This document shows positions 23,687 through 35,018 of a stretch of 64,000 nucleotides of DNA, piece after piece. The position numbers and the translations under genes are program-made. Within the stretch, counting starts at the first letter, position 1. Each line of letters opens with the position of its first letter. The DNA is taken from positions 20,046,592 to 20,110,591 of the forward strand of contig NC_135554.1 in assembly GCF_964340395.1 (NCBI RefSeq), written 5' to 3'. The notes beneath the pieces were generated by a model, which was not told where the DNA came from, searched no databases, and saw nothing but the letters and a program-made list of their open reading frames with translations. This DNA is from Glandiceps talaboti. Taxonomy: Eukaryota; Hemichordata; Enteropneusta; Spengelidae.

Positions 23687-26600
23687 GTGTACCATTACAT
23701 ACCTCTTTATTCATTATATTTTAAACTCATTACTTAATTGCAGTTTTACTTTTCAAACACAACTAATAGCTCCCTTTCAAAGCCAGGCACTGCACTGTTG
23801 TGTGTTTTTAATCCCAGTAAAGCTCGAGACTTGACATTTTTTTACAGCTCATTTTAAAAGATAGCCACTAGGCCAATGGGTCCATGTTCAAGATGGCCAC
23901 AAGCTTATGCTCCATGTTCAACTACAACGGCTTGCCGTATGTGGACCATCTTGTGTGAATAGTTTAAATCTTAAAGGTATCTCAGACATGCAGACATGTT
24001 TACAAAACTAATTTATTTGAATGTTGACAGTTTCTTCTAATAATGTACAGAGTTTATACACATTGTGATTGTGACGTCCTATATGTAATATCTCTGGATA
24101 AATTCTCAGGATTGGGGTTGGAGAACTACTAAACATTTTGCATCGGAACTTAGGGAAGGGTTTGCCTGTGATCAGTGATAGTGGTAACATTTACCTGTTA
24201 CCAGTGAATATCACTTTGATGACAAAAAAATTTCATTTGTCCTTAAAACAGAGAGGAATTATTTTGATTCTGATGGCTAATTGAAAGATGAATATTTTGA
24301 CCATGTATCTGGTACTATGAGGAAACATTTAGTCAACATCACAAAAATATTGGCAATTTGCTGAAATCTACTGACAATCTGAATAGCTGTTGGTGAATGG
24401 TAAACTAAATAACTATCGATTTGCTTGGAAAAATCATGGAAGTATAACCCACTACCTGGGATATCCCTAAACTCTTGTTCTTTGTTGAAAATTATCAACA
24501 TGACAAAAGAGTGACAGTCACCCTTGTATTCAGATTGTAGCAATGTTTGTATGTACTTTACTTTTGCACTCACAATGATAACACAACATTGTAACAGTCA
24601 CCTTGCAGCTTGGCTTCAATACAAGTATGTTCTGTCACAGACAAGGAACACATGTGCTGCATGTCTGTGGTTCGATCTGTGTGTCACAAACCGTACCCCT
24701 TTCTACCTCAAGTTGTCTTGGCCAGTAGATGTTGTCTCTCTTGCATGATCATATAAATGTATCTGTAAGTGAAGCAAGTCACGTCATTTCTGACATATTT
24801 AATATTTCATGGGTGCACCATTGAAATTTTTTCTTACTCAGATATGTGTATAGGGCTGAAAAGTATATTTTACGGCTATAGTTACCAGAATTCCCTAAAT
24901 GTTGTTTTCAAATCAATTAAAAAAAAATTTGCATTTTGTCAGGACAAGAAACACTCTGTGCTGAATGCTTTGTTAACAAATGGCATGAATGCTACATTTG
25001 GAAATAATTAGCACACTGTCATTGGGTATAAAACATGGCCAACTTAATACAAAATATGTAAATAGTATGCAAATGAGCATTTTCCAAATATGATTTAATG
25101 ACCTGACAGTGTTACGTAATCATGATAAAATATCCTGAGATTATCACAGTCTACATGTCATAATCTGCAAAAGCAGCATACTAGTGCTTGATCGAAAACC
25201 ATCGCGTCATGTTCTAGTCTTCAAATGCTTAGATGGCAATGTTAACATCGTATGGCACGTCAATGGAAAGAAGGAAAACTTGCCCTAGTGGAAATGTCAC
25301 TTTGATACAGAGTGGAAGTGAAAGTTCCGAGATTGTGGTAAGTGTAGCTCTATCATTTTGGAAAGTTAATTGATTTCTCTGTTGTGAATGTTATTGTCAA
25401 TAGAAATTTTACATCCATCCTTGGAGTAATTAATTACTCAAAGATACATCTATGCTGACCAAAGATGATTTGCTACTCAATTTCCAGACTCCACATATAA
25501 TGGTTGATTTTCAAGTGAAGATGGTAATTTTATGGTAACATGTCATTGTCCAAAACGTGTGAACAGTAAGCATTCTACTGTGGAGTGGCCTTGCATTTCA
25601 TTTGTTTTCTCAAAATGTTGAACTAATCACAGACAACTAAGAAGTTAGTTGTGTAGCAGTCTTTGTTGTTTGCTTTAGAGGTGCTTCCTTATCGAACCTT
25701 CAATTACTCTTGGAAGGATGTGACCCCAACCCATTTTTACCGGTAAAAACTGAAACTTCTAGCATAGGCAGTGGATCACCTTTGTCCATAAAATATATGC
25801 TAGACCCCTCAGGCTATTTTTCTCATTATGATGGCTACCAAAGGTTGCCAGTAAGGGCTAGCCCAAAGTGTCTTGGAAAAGTTGAAATTTTCCTTAGAGC
25901 TAATTTCTATTTTGTGGGTTGAGTAATGTATGGTAATCTATTCAATAACCCATGACCTCTAGGATATGTACATTAACATACATGATTATAATGTTTGTGT
26001 TCTTACTGAGGATTACATCTTAGTGTTTGTGTAGCAACCGTTTTGCAATTCTATGCATATCTTTTCTTATTCTGTGTATATGGTGTGAACTGTTTCTTTT
26101 GTCTGTGCTTTGTGAAGTATGATTCATATCACTACTAGTGATGTGATGTGACCCCTAGCTGTACCGTCTGTGGTTGCATTTTAGCCCACATAGTGTATTC
26201 CAAGTTCAAACTGGTGATACCTCTTATACTTAGTTTCAAATTGATTTCTCACAAAAAGGCAACTAAAGCTTGGAACATTTCCCTTGAAGCATGTCAAGAG
26301 AAAGGTTCTTGTATCTGAATGCCTTTTTCAGTTATTCAGTCTATACGATGGGATGTCTATCTAGGTTCTATGCTCAGTCATGATGGTATATAATCTCACT
26401 ACTGTATATACATGTATGGTAATTGTGAGTTTGATGAGTGTGTAGACATTGTCATTCACACATTTTGGTTGATCCATTGTGGTTATTTTTACCTCAGACC
26501 ACTAAAGCCACTGACATGTTCTCTGTATTACTAGCTGTCAACTACCTTTTCTGATCAGCTGTTATTTATATCATCAAAGTGTGGAGATGACTTTAGCTAG

Positions 26601-28125
26601 ACCTCAGGCTTTCGCCCTTGATTGTGTCCCACCTATCAGAAACACAGTGTTGAGAAGAAAACCTTACTGCAAAAAATTTTCAATTAACATAATGAGAATG
26701 AAGATTTTTTTCCAAAAAGCCTTCAATCATCATATGGATATAATTGGAGCCATTTATAAATTGTATGTTTGTACCAATCCAAAGCATCTCACAGGGTTGA
26801 ATGAAAATGTATTCTTTGCCCCAGTAATCAGTAATAACATCTGTGTTATTTTGTGATGAAATCTATAAACTTTTCATTGACATGCACAAACAATTTGTAC
26901 ATGATACATGACCTGTGTGTTTCTCGAAGCACAGAAAAAATGCTGAAAACAAGACCCAGAAGCTAGTGCTCTGTACAGCAGTTTGAATTTCCCGCATTTG
27001 CATAGATTAGCCATAATCCTCTTTATATAGGGCAGTTGTGTCTATATTCAGTTACATAATGCAAGTTTTAATGCAAGCTCTTTTCTTTGTTTTTCAGGTT
27101 AAAGCTGTAATGACTGCCTTATGGAGGGTGAATGGATTGTGACAGTATATGATGAAATATGTGTGGGAAAGATCATAAAAACTAACTGGAAAAATGCTTT
27201 AGTACATTTTTTGGAAAAAAACTGGTGTTTATGAATTGTGGGGTGAAAGGTAATTCTGTTTGGGAGGGAAATTTCAAAATAGAAACTTTGTCTTGGGAAG
27301 GGGCTGAGATAAAGATAAATTTATGAAGTAAAAGTTAGATGTTTCAATATTACATTTATGCATCATGGTCTTTTTTCAACAGGTGTATGTGTGTGCCATT
27401 TCTCATTGTTAACTCTTCACCATGGTTACAAAAAGAACTGTAGTTCTTGAGAATGTTTTAAGAATTTTTGTGCTTTGTATCAAACACTTTTTCTTTTTAT
27501 ATTCCAAATGGTATGTAAAATTGCTGAGTATTCGGCTTGTCAGTATACCTTGTATATATGTGATGGTCATTGTTATTGTTACAAGAAAGTTCAATAGGTC
27601 AGTCACAAACACTCATTCGATTGATCTGCTCAGAGCAATGAAGTTTTGCAACCCCCCGCCCACCAAAAAGAAATAAAAATAAAAATAAATAAATAAATAT
27701 TAATGTCAAAGCAAGAGTTCATGTTGGAAATTTTGTTGAGGAAGCTTCCAACACTGCAGCAACTAGGAAGTGGGGAACATAGAATTTTGGATAGTAAATA
27801 AACAAGAAAGGATTACTTCAGCTGTATTTCCCATCTACGATAGCTCGCCCAATATTGTCACTGTTATTATACTAGTTTGAAAGTGGTCATTTCTTTTGTC
27901 CTAGTCCATAATGTGTAAACTAGCACAGCAACTAGGCTCATTTAAAATTAATGTTCAAATATTTTAAAGTAAATTGGCAATAACAAGGTGTAGATAGGGG
28001 AAATGATGGATAGTGTATAAAAGTAAAATATTTCACAATGTTTACATTTGATGCAACATTTGGTATTAAACATTATGGGATGGAAAATTTGATTTAAAAA
28101 AATAAGGGAATAATTCCTAAAAATA
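23687..28125. other. No gene seen; one diverged repeat match
   Basis: AT-rich sequence with frames under 100 residues and no recognised domains. Positions 26040-26105 resemble 23240-23300 (shared TTATTCTGTGTATATGGTGT and TTTCTTTTGT). An (AAATA)n-like tract lies at about 27673-27702. No transposase or other element protein was recognised despite the bounding inverted repeats. Confidence 0.45.
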
Positions 28126-28487
28126 CTGCAAATGGCACTGTAGCACAACTGTACAGTTTTTATAAATGTTTATCCACATGCCCAGGTCCATGTTAACAAT
28201 AGGTGTTCATTTGCTGGATGACTATCCAGTTGCCTATCCAACCATGTTGCTATCTTTGCAATGCAAGCAATCATTTGGCTGTTGCTATGGGCGTGGTCAT
28301 GTTGCTAGACATACTTGCATACATTATAAAATGTTTTTCTTCACTTTTCTATGAATTCTTGATATTATCTTTGCAATGTACGCAATCATTTGGCTGTTAC
28401 TATGGGCATGGTCTTGTTGCTGAATGTTTACTCACTTGCCTACCTGAAGATGTTGTTATTTGACCAAAATATACTGCCATCTGGTTG
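28126..28487. repeat. Dispersed repeat, part 1 (split by the LINE)
   Basis: A block containing GCAATCATTTGGCTGTTGCT and ATGGGCGTGGTC occurs at about 28268-28300 and again near 28380-28412. A third copy starts near 28476 and is interrupted by the LINE. It resumes at 31402 with GGGCGTGGTAATGGTTGCTA. The head of the block (CAAATGGCACTGTAGCACAA) matches positions 358-380. Frames in it are chance. Confidence 0.7.
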
Positions 28488-28778
28488 TTGTTAAGTTAAG
28501 TTTAAGTTTAAGTTTATTTATTTTCTAAAGCGCCTTTTCTATTTAAAATATTCAAAAGCGCTGCACATAAAATACAAAAACGTAAATAAGGTGAATGCTA
28601 CAAAAACAAGTATACCGTTAACACCCTTAAAATGTCAAATGTTAAAAGGATAGTGAATGGTCATTAAAATTATAGACTGAGACTTGTTATAAAAGCCTTA
28701 AAAAATGTCAAATATTAAAACGAACGTAAATGACCACTAAGATAATATAAATTTTGTACTCTGAGTCAAATAACCAAA

Positions 28779-29939
28779 TCACAATTCATGATACATTTTA
28801 AAGAGGTGTGTTTTAAGTTTTCGTTTAAAAAGTTCAAGTTCTGAAAGGTCTTTGAGATCATCAGGAATGGAATTCCATAGTCTAGGTCCTGCAATGGCCA
28901 GGGCACGATCATTAATCTTGTTATAAGAACGGGGAATTACAAGATTTCTAACAGAGTTTTTGCGTAAATTATAACGAGGCTTATCAGGGCGGACAAACAT
29001 GTCACGAATATAAACAGGTGCTGCGTTATTTAGAGCTTTAAAAACTGTGAGGATAACTTTGAAATCAACTCTTGCCTTTACAGGAAGCCAGTGTAACTCA
29101 ATGAGAGTTTTGGAGATACTGTCGTACTTTCTTAACCCTTTAACCACACGTGCCGCATTATTCTGAACTCGTTGCAACCTATCAAACAAGTATTGTGACA
29201 TTCCAAACATTATGGTATTCGCATAATCTAGATGTGAAGTAATTAGAGAATGAACTAATGTTTCAGTTGCGCTTTGATTTAAATATTTCCGGATCTGACG
29301 AATATTGTGTAAGTTGTGGTTCACTTTCTTGCAGATTTGATTGACATGGCGATCCATTGATAGATTAGAGTCTAGCCATCCACCCAAATTACGTACATGG
29401 TCTACTACTTGTATTTGATCATTTCCGACGGCAATATGTTCAATTGTAGTCTTTGCTAATTGTTGAGGTGTTCCTAAGATCATGACTTCTGTTTTGCTAT
29501 CGTTTAACTTGAGTCGATGTGTTGTCATCCAGGTCTGAATATCCCGTATACACCTCTCTATACACATTGTGACCTCGGTTTGATCACTTATCCTGGGCTT
29601 GAACATCTTTATGAGTTGTGTGTCATCTGCATAACCATGAGAAGTTATCATATGTTTGTTAATGACGTGAAATAGTGTACTGGAATAGGCTGTGAAAAGA
29701 ACTGGACCGAGACAAGACCCTTGTGGGACTCCGAACTTCATTTGAACACTCTTAGATGTACTGCCAGATATCAAGACTCGTTGTGATCTGTTGACAAGAT
29801 ACGAAGATAGCCAATCGAGAGCGAAATTATGGATACCAAATTCTTTTTGCATAATGTCAATGAGTATATTATGGTCCACTGTGTCAAAGGCAGCACTCAA
29901 ATCGAGGAGAACTAATAGTGCGACTTCTTTTCGACCCAT
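28779..29939 (-). pseudogene. LINE ORF2, reverse transcriptase and C-terminus
   Basis: This 386-residue frame carries RT motif A (LDLSAAFDTVDH, residues 12-23), motif B (GVPQGSCLGP, 70-79) and the catalytic YADD (103-106). The thumb and C-terminal region follow, with the typical RLQRVQNNAARV, LHWLPVKARVDFK and GPRLWNSIPDDLK segments. The apparent start is only the first Met after the frameshift; the same frame is open further upstream on the minus strand toward 29990. No in-frame stop interrupts this half, so the copy is relatively young. A CR1/L2-type clade is most likely. The exact clade needs a phylogeny. Confidence 0.93.
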
Positions 29940-29944
29940 GCACT

Positions 29945-31384
29945 CTAGTATGTCGGATACAACTTTACCAAGAACAGTCTCTGTATACTGTGGTGTTGTT
30001 TGTATGCCGATTGGTGTATTGGTAACGGTGCATTAATCTGCATATGCTTGGTAAGTTGGTCGGCGACAACGCGTTCTACTAGTTTCGATATGAATGGGAG
30101 GTTGCTGACTGGTCTGTAATTGGATAGCTCAGTACCACCACCTGTTTTTTTAATCAGTGGTATTACTGTAGCTTCTTTCCACACAGCTGGAAAAGTGCCA
30201 ATCTGAAGAGAACGGTTTGTCATACAGGTGATAATAGGTAGTAGAATGTTAACGTATTCTTTAAGTAACCAAGTGGGAATGGGATCACTTTGGCACTGCT
30301 TTGTCGGCGATTTCATTATGTATTTCTTTATTTCATCTGGCTTCAGAGGTGTGAATTTATTCAAGTTGGTGTCGACTATCCGTGATCTGAACCCATCCGT
30401 CAGGGCAGTATTTTCGGCCTGGTCATCTAATTTCTGTCTGATGTTGGCGACTTTATCAACGAAAAAGTTGTTGAATTTGTTCGCTAACTCAGTCTTACAG
30501 TCGTGATCGGGCAACAGCGTCAACTTTGGTGGTCTCATCAGAGAATTCACTATGCTATATAATTTCTTCTGGTCGCCTTGGCATTCTGAAACAGCGTTAC
30601 AATAGTAATCGGTGCAGGCATTTTCAAGTCTATTTGACAGTTTATTCCTGAACTGTTTGAAAGTCAATCTGCTGTTGTGGTTTTGATTTTGTCTCCATTT
30701 TCGTTCAGCACGTCTTCGAAGTCTTCTTGTAAGCCGTATTTCATCATTGATCCACGGTAATGTTGGTCTTGTTGTAAATCGCTTGGTAATCAAAGGGGCG
30801 TGTTTATCCAGAAGTTCAGTAAGTACGGTATTATAGGTAGAAACTAACGAATCAAGATCGCTGTTATTCAGCAAAGCATGATCGCATAGTGATGAATTAA
30901 GTATATCATTTCTGAAGGCCTCTTTGTTTATTTTCTTGTATTGTCGGAAGGTAACAGTATTTTCTTCAATATGCCGGTTAATGTTGGACAGATGTGTGAT
31001 TACAAAACAGTGATCTGAGATGTAGTGTCCGCTAACAGGTGGGGTGATGGATAGTCTGTTATCATCCCGTGTAATAATAAGGTCTAGGGTATTGCCTGAT
31101 GTATGCGTTGGAACAGATACATGCTGTGTCAGGTTTCTTGACTGACATATGTCATTGAATTTATTTGCTGAGTGGTCTTTGACGTTGTTAACATGGATAT
31201 TTAAATCGCCACATATCATGACAGGTTCACTGGAGTCTAGAATCTTGTCCAAATAATTTTCGAGTTCTTGTAGAAAGATATTCACACTGATCGGATGTAC
31301 TGCAGAATATGGAGGTCGGTAGATTGACACCAAGTTGACTTTAATATCTTTATGCTTGGCCACCCATTGTGTGTATTCAAACAA
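29945..31384 (-). pseudogene. LINE ORF2, endonuclease to start of RT
   Basis: This 479-residue frame begins part-way through an apurinic-type (exonuclease-endonuclease-phosphatase) domain. The motif GDLNIH is at residues 59-64, and the catalytic SDH is at 123-125. An Arg-rich linker (around 220-240) follows, then the beginning of the reverse transcriptase (SNYRPVSNLPFISKLVERVV). The N-terminal endonuclease motifs are missing because of 5' truncation. The frame ends out of phase with the rest of RT, which continues in another frame from about 29990 leftwards. The family assignment rests on RT and C-terminal style and is CR1/L2-like. The protein would have nicked target DNA for target-primed reverse transcription; this copy cannot. 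Confidence 0.9.
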
Positions 31385-31401
31385 ACTTTCTTCTTGTTAA
31401 G

Positions 31402-31845
31402 GGCGTGGTAATGGTTGCTAGGGCCAATTGTGTCAAAATATTTTAAGAAAATATGCAGAATAACACTTTTAGAAACATCTCACCAAGTTTCAGTCTCACT
31501 GACCATGTACTTTTTGAGATATAAATTTTTGACCAAAATTCACATTTACAACTACTTTGCATATAACTGACAATATAATTTGCATCATCATGTCTTTTGA
31601 ATCATCATGTCATGAACAAATCTGAATTTACTAGCCTTCAAAACTGTTCCCACCAAATTTCAGGCCAATCTACCCAGTCTTTTTTGGAGTTTAAATATTT
31701 TTACCAAAAATCCCATTTTTGTGACCCAAAATCACATTTCTGATGCAATCATTTTTATTTGAACAGTTTCCCAACTAGACACCAGAAGTAACATGACCAC
31801 CAAATATCAAAGCAATCGGTGCCAGCGGTTTTTGACTTTAAGTTG

Positions 31846-31882
<37 letters not shown>

Positions 31883-31939
31883 TGACAGACAGTTTGCCAT
31901 GCTTATAGCACTATCGAACCTTATCAGTTCAGTTGTGCT
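31402..31939. repeat. Dispersed repeat, part 2, ending in (CA)n
   Basis: It continues the repeat interrupted by the LINE. It contains several ACCAAATTTCAGGCCAATC / CACCAAGTTTCAGTCTCACT-type internal repeats, each followed by a TTTTTGGAGTTTAAAT or TTTTTGAGATATAAAT block. Around 31849-31879 there is a (CA)n tract followed by GACTGACAGACAG. The tail CTTATAGCACTATCGAACC resembles ends of common invertebrate dispersed repeats. No coding frame. Confidence 0.6.
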
Positions 31940-32350
31940 AAAAGGGAACAAATATATTGGCCAATGATACATTTATAGGGGAAAAATATATTGAGAGCTG
32001 AAAATATATTGGACAATATATTGGCAGACTCCAAAAATATTGGCCAATATATTGGTAAACTCACAAAATATTGGCCAATATTTTGGGAAGTCTCAAAATA
32101 TTGGCCAATATTTTGGGAAGTCTCAAAATATTGGCCAATATTTTGGCAAATACCAAGAAATTGGGCAATTTTTTTGCCAAATGGCAACTTTTTACATGGG
32201 TTAATTTTGAAAATGAAAGTGTCAAATGCAAGTTTATGTCATGATTTGATATGTCTACAGTGAGCAGCATATCTATTAACCCTTTATCAATCAAAAAAAG
32301 AGACCTTTCCAAAGTGGAATGGAATTTCCGAAAGTTTTCCGGAAGCTGTT
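31940..32350 (-). repeat. Right arm of 0.4-kb long inverted repeat
   Basis: Reverse-complement partner of 22604-22999, with outer end GGAAGCTGTT at 32341-32350. It has the same palindromic 30-bp units plus one extra diverged unit of about 40 bp (near 32005-32050), which the left arm lacks. Similarity stops at about 31940 where the (CA)n-ended repeat begins. Confidence 0.9.
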
Positions 32351-32380
32351 CCTAGTAATCACCATAAGGAAGTCCACTAT

Positions 32381-32509
32381 CATAAACCCATTCTCGCAAA
32401 CCAGAGCTGTTATTTCTCCTGCTACACTTCGAAATAACGAGACTGTTCTTACAGCAAGTTTCGACGGTGTCGTAAAAGAGGCCATGGTTTGCGACGATGT
32501 CATAAACCC
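32381..32509. mobile_element. Short TIR element copy B with 9-bp target duplication
   Basis: The element spans 32390-32500 (111 bp) and has the exact flanking duplication CATAAACCC at 32381-32389 and 32501-32509; a preceding T also matches. The ends are ATTCTCGCAAACCA and TGGTTTGCGACGATGT, with a 10-bp perfect inverted core TCGCAAACCA. An inner inverted pair, TTATTTC and GAAATAA (32410-32437), precedes a CGACGGTGTCGTAAAAGAGG block that is shared with copy C. It lies 39 bp outside the right arm of the 9.7-kb inverted repeat. No coding capacity. Confidence 0.85.
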
Positions 32510-33270
32510 TTCTCCTTTCATGACAATTATGCTAAAACATAATTATGCTTCTTGCATAAGAAGGAAAAGTATGAACTGACGAGAATGAATACCATCATTC
32601 TACACACTACATGTATCTCTTTGCATTCCACCTAGAAAGAGAAGAATTCCTCATAAAATAGAAGTAACTTTTTGATTGAGCAACGGCCACTTCTTTGATC
32701 TTAGAAGTATCGCTCAATAACTTCTACTTTATACCAGTAAGTCTACTCCTACATCATTTAATAGCAACTTTATCCAGGTATTTTTTTCACTAATTTCAAC
32801 TAGTGTGAGAGATTTGTCAATGAGGTAATTCAAGACCACTTATTTCAAACTGAAATAAAATGTTTATGGATGGGAACTGAAAGCTGTGCTCATATTAAAC
32901 TACGAGTTTACATGTATGTTATTATGAAATCTGTCACTGTAGAAAAGAGCTGCATCAAATAAGCTGTGAACATTAAAGTACAAAGCTCTCATCATCACAT
33001 AACAATTCTACTCTATCAGCTGTCACCAACCATCTATCTTTACATCATCAGTCGGCCCAAAGAAGCATCCAGGATAGGATGCAAAAGTGTTGCCATTCAA
33101 AACAACAGCAAGTCCAGTACGATATATTGTAATTACTTCGTTATTAACTTCAAACCTGGATGATTGAGAACATTTATCTAAACTAGAAAGCATAAACCAT
33201 CTAGATTATTAAAAGCTGAACAAACTATCACAACTTGTAGTAACATGACACCATGCATGCATTGTCTCTT
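32510..33270. other. No gene seen
   Basis: AT-rich; an AGAAGT...ACTTCT pairing around 32640-32760 (AAGTAACTTTTTGATTGAGC against GCTCAATAACTTCTACTTT) suggests another decayed hairpin. No coding frame. Confidence 0.4.
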
Positions 33271-33407
33271 CATATCAGACGGTCTGGATGAATCTATATT
33301 ACATATTGTTATTGATTGGGAAATATTAGGACTTACTTTCCATATCTGATGGTCTGGATGAATCGATATTACATGTTGTTATTATTGGGAAATTAGGACT
33401 TACTTTC
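33271..33407. repeat. ~69-bp tandem duplication
   Basis: Two adjacent copies, 33271-33340 and 33341-33407, both start CATATC and contain GGTCTGGATGAATC, ATATTACAT, TTGTTATT and AGGACTTACTTTC. They differ by a few substitutions and two small gaps. Confidence 0.9.
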
Positions 33408-34870
33408 CACTCTCATATAACAGTCTGGTAAAATTTCCATACATTTCATATTTTGTACCGAATTCTCAGTACCTGAAATAACATCTCACTTTATGTTAGA
33501 GGGTCGAAAATAGAAAAAGGACAACTCATTCTATTGCACGCCTATAGTAACGTAGTGCATGTGTAGTTTGAGAAGCAGAAGTCATGGTGTCGACCAAGAA
33601 ATCGTATAATCGTTAATTTTATGGCACACCTAGGTAGCAGAATTATGGTAATGCAGGTTCCGAGAATTTTGATGCGAAATCCTGATATAACACCAGAGGA
33701 ACATATTAACCTACTTACCACCCTTAACAAACACATATAAAATAGATGCATGATATACAACATACATATATAAAGGTAACTTATAGCATGTACTTAACTT
33801 AATTTTTGTCAGGTAAGCTATATGCCTTTAGTTATTTATGTTTGTGCAACACAGATCTCCCTTACATGAATAATTAACTATTATATTAATCTCTGTAAAG
33901 GCTACTTTTATGTCGACATAAAAACTTCTGCTGTTTTCACATATCACATCAGAGAAGGTTTTCTTGGTCATATAAATATATATACATATATACTCTCCAC
34001 AGTTTTCTTTTGAAAAAGAGATTTCTCATTAATTATTCATCAAAACTGCTCATGAAATTATATGCCTAGTGCAGATTATATGCCTTTTAAAGTTACAGTT
34101 TTAGGAGTAAACTTAGCTGTGCTAGTTTGTCACCTGTGTTTGATGTTTTAATGCACATTCAAGTTCTGCTAGCCGGGTCCTTTTGAAATTCTCGTTAAAT
34201 TTTGTGTGCTTTATATAACATGTTGTTTCAGTAGTTGTTTAGTAAACCGATTACAGTTCATTGACATTTCAGTTCTATACAACCATATTAACTAAAATCC
34301 ACAAATTGTCACAAAACAAAATTTTCATAAATTTGCCATCATTCAAACTACTTTTAATGAGCAGTGTCATACAGAGAAATCAATTTTAACTAACGAAAGT
34401 ACTTTGTTCTCCAGATCATTTTGCTTCAAAGGACATAATAATGGAACTGTGCAGAGCATATTCAAACTACAGGAAGGCATTTCTCATAATCACAGTGGGA
34501 GCTCCATATGGTAAAATAAACATTCTGCTTTATTAAATCCTTTCATGGATGCAAGAAATCCTACATATTGTGGATGGAATGAACTGTATTAAACTACAAT
34601 CTATATACCATGAATACATGCTTTTGCACCTTGATCAGGGATTTACAAATTTTTGCTAAGGATAATGTTAGTTTTAAGGTTTAATTTTCACTGCAATGAT
34701 GAGTACAACAAGCATAAAATCATTCCAAGTCAGTGAATCCTAAAACATGATTAGCCCATTGATTTATGTGTTTTTTGTTGATCATGATAAAGTGTAGTTG
34801 AGACAGCTATGGTTAACCAACATATTTCTGACATTTGTTGGCACCTTTTTTAGTATTTTATTAATTATTA
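33408..34870. other. No gene seen
   Basis: AT-rich DNA with no supported frame or repeat. A 73-residue minus-strand frame at 33542-33763 is of chance length. Confidence 0.4.
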
Positions 34871-35018
34871 CACTGCATATTCATGAGTATAGAACATAGC
34901 TGAAACAAGTCAATTGTGTGGAAATTATGTAAATGTGCTACTACTAGGCAACACAACACATTAAGGCAATTCATGAATATTGAATATGCATGTGTTCCAT
35001 ACTCATGAATATGCAGTG
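34871..35018. mobile_element. 148-bp hairpin, MITE-like
   Basis: The left arm at 34871-34898 (CACTGCATATTCATGAGTAT, then AGAACATA) pairs with the right arm 34990-35018 (ATGTGTTCCATACTCATGAA, then TATGCAGTG), with about 25 of 28 positions matching. The loop contains further TTCATGAATATTGAATATGC words. No target duplication was resolved. It may be a small non-autonomous element or a simple palindrome. Confidence 0.55.

Larger units (their letters stand above)
28488..31401 (-). mobile_element. 5'-truncated CR1/L2-like LINE with 8-bp target duplication
   Basis: The minus-strand element spans about 28496-31393. It is flanked by TTGTTAAG at 28488-28495 and 31394-31401. Removing it joins a dispersed repeat cleanly, which supports the boundaries. 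The 3' end lacks poly-A and instead has an ACTTAAACTTAAACTTAA tail, as in CR1/L2-type elements. The 3' UTR is about 280 bp. The 5' end is cut inside the endonuclease domain, so no ORF1 is present. The coding part is split by a frameshift near 29990. It is a dead, nested copy inserted into older repeat DNA. Confidence 0.9.
22604..32350. mobile_element. Candidate 9.7-kb element bounded by long inverted repeats
   Basis: Near-identical 0.4-kb arms face each other with identical outer ends (AACAGCTTCC/GGAAGCTGTT). They are flanked by CCTA at 22600-22603 and CCTA at 32351-32354. This fits a single TIR transposon with a 4-bp target duplication, as in Academ-like families. Subterminal palindromic repeats would suit transposase binding. 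Against this, no transposase-like frame is visible inside, and the left CCTA overlaps the end of a neighbouring MITE. Two independent insertions of a 0.4-kb element remain possible. Confidence 0.4.

Noticed and set aside
28779-31384. Reading the two LINE frames as two separate genes
   Set aside because: The motif order (endonuclease, start of RT, then RT catalytic core) is continuous across the frame break, so they are one broken ORF2.
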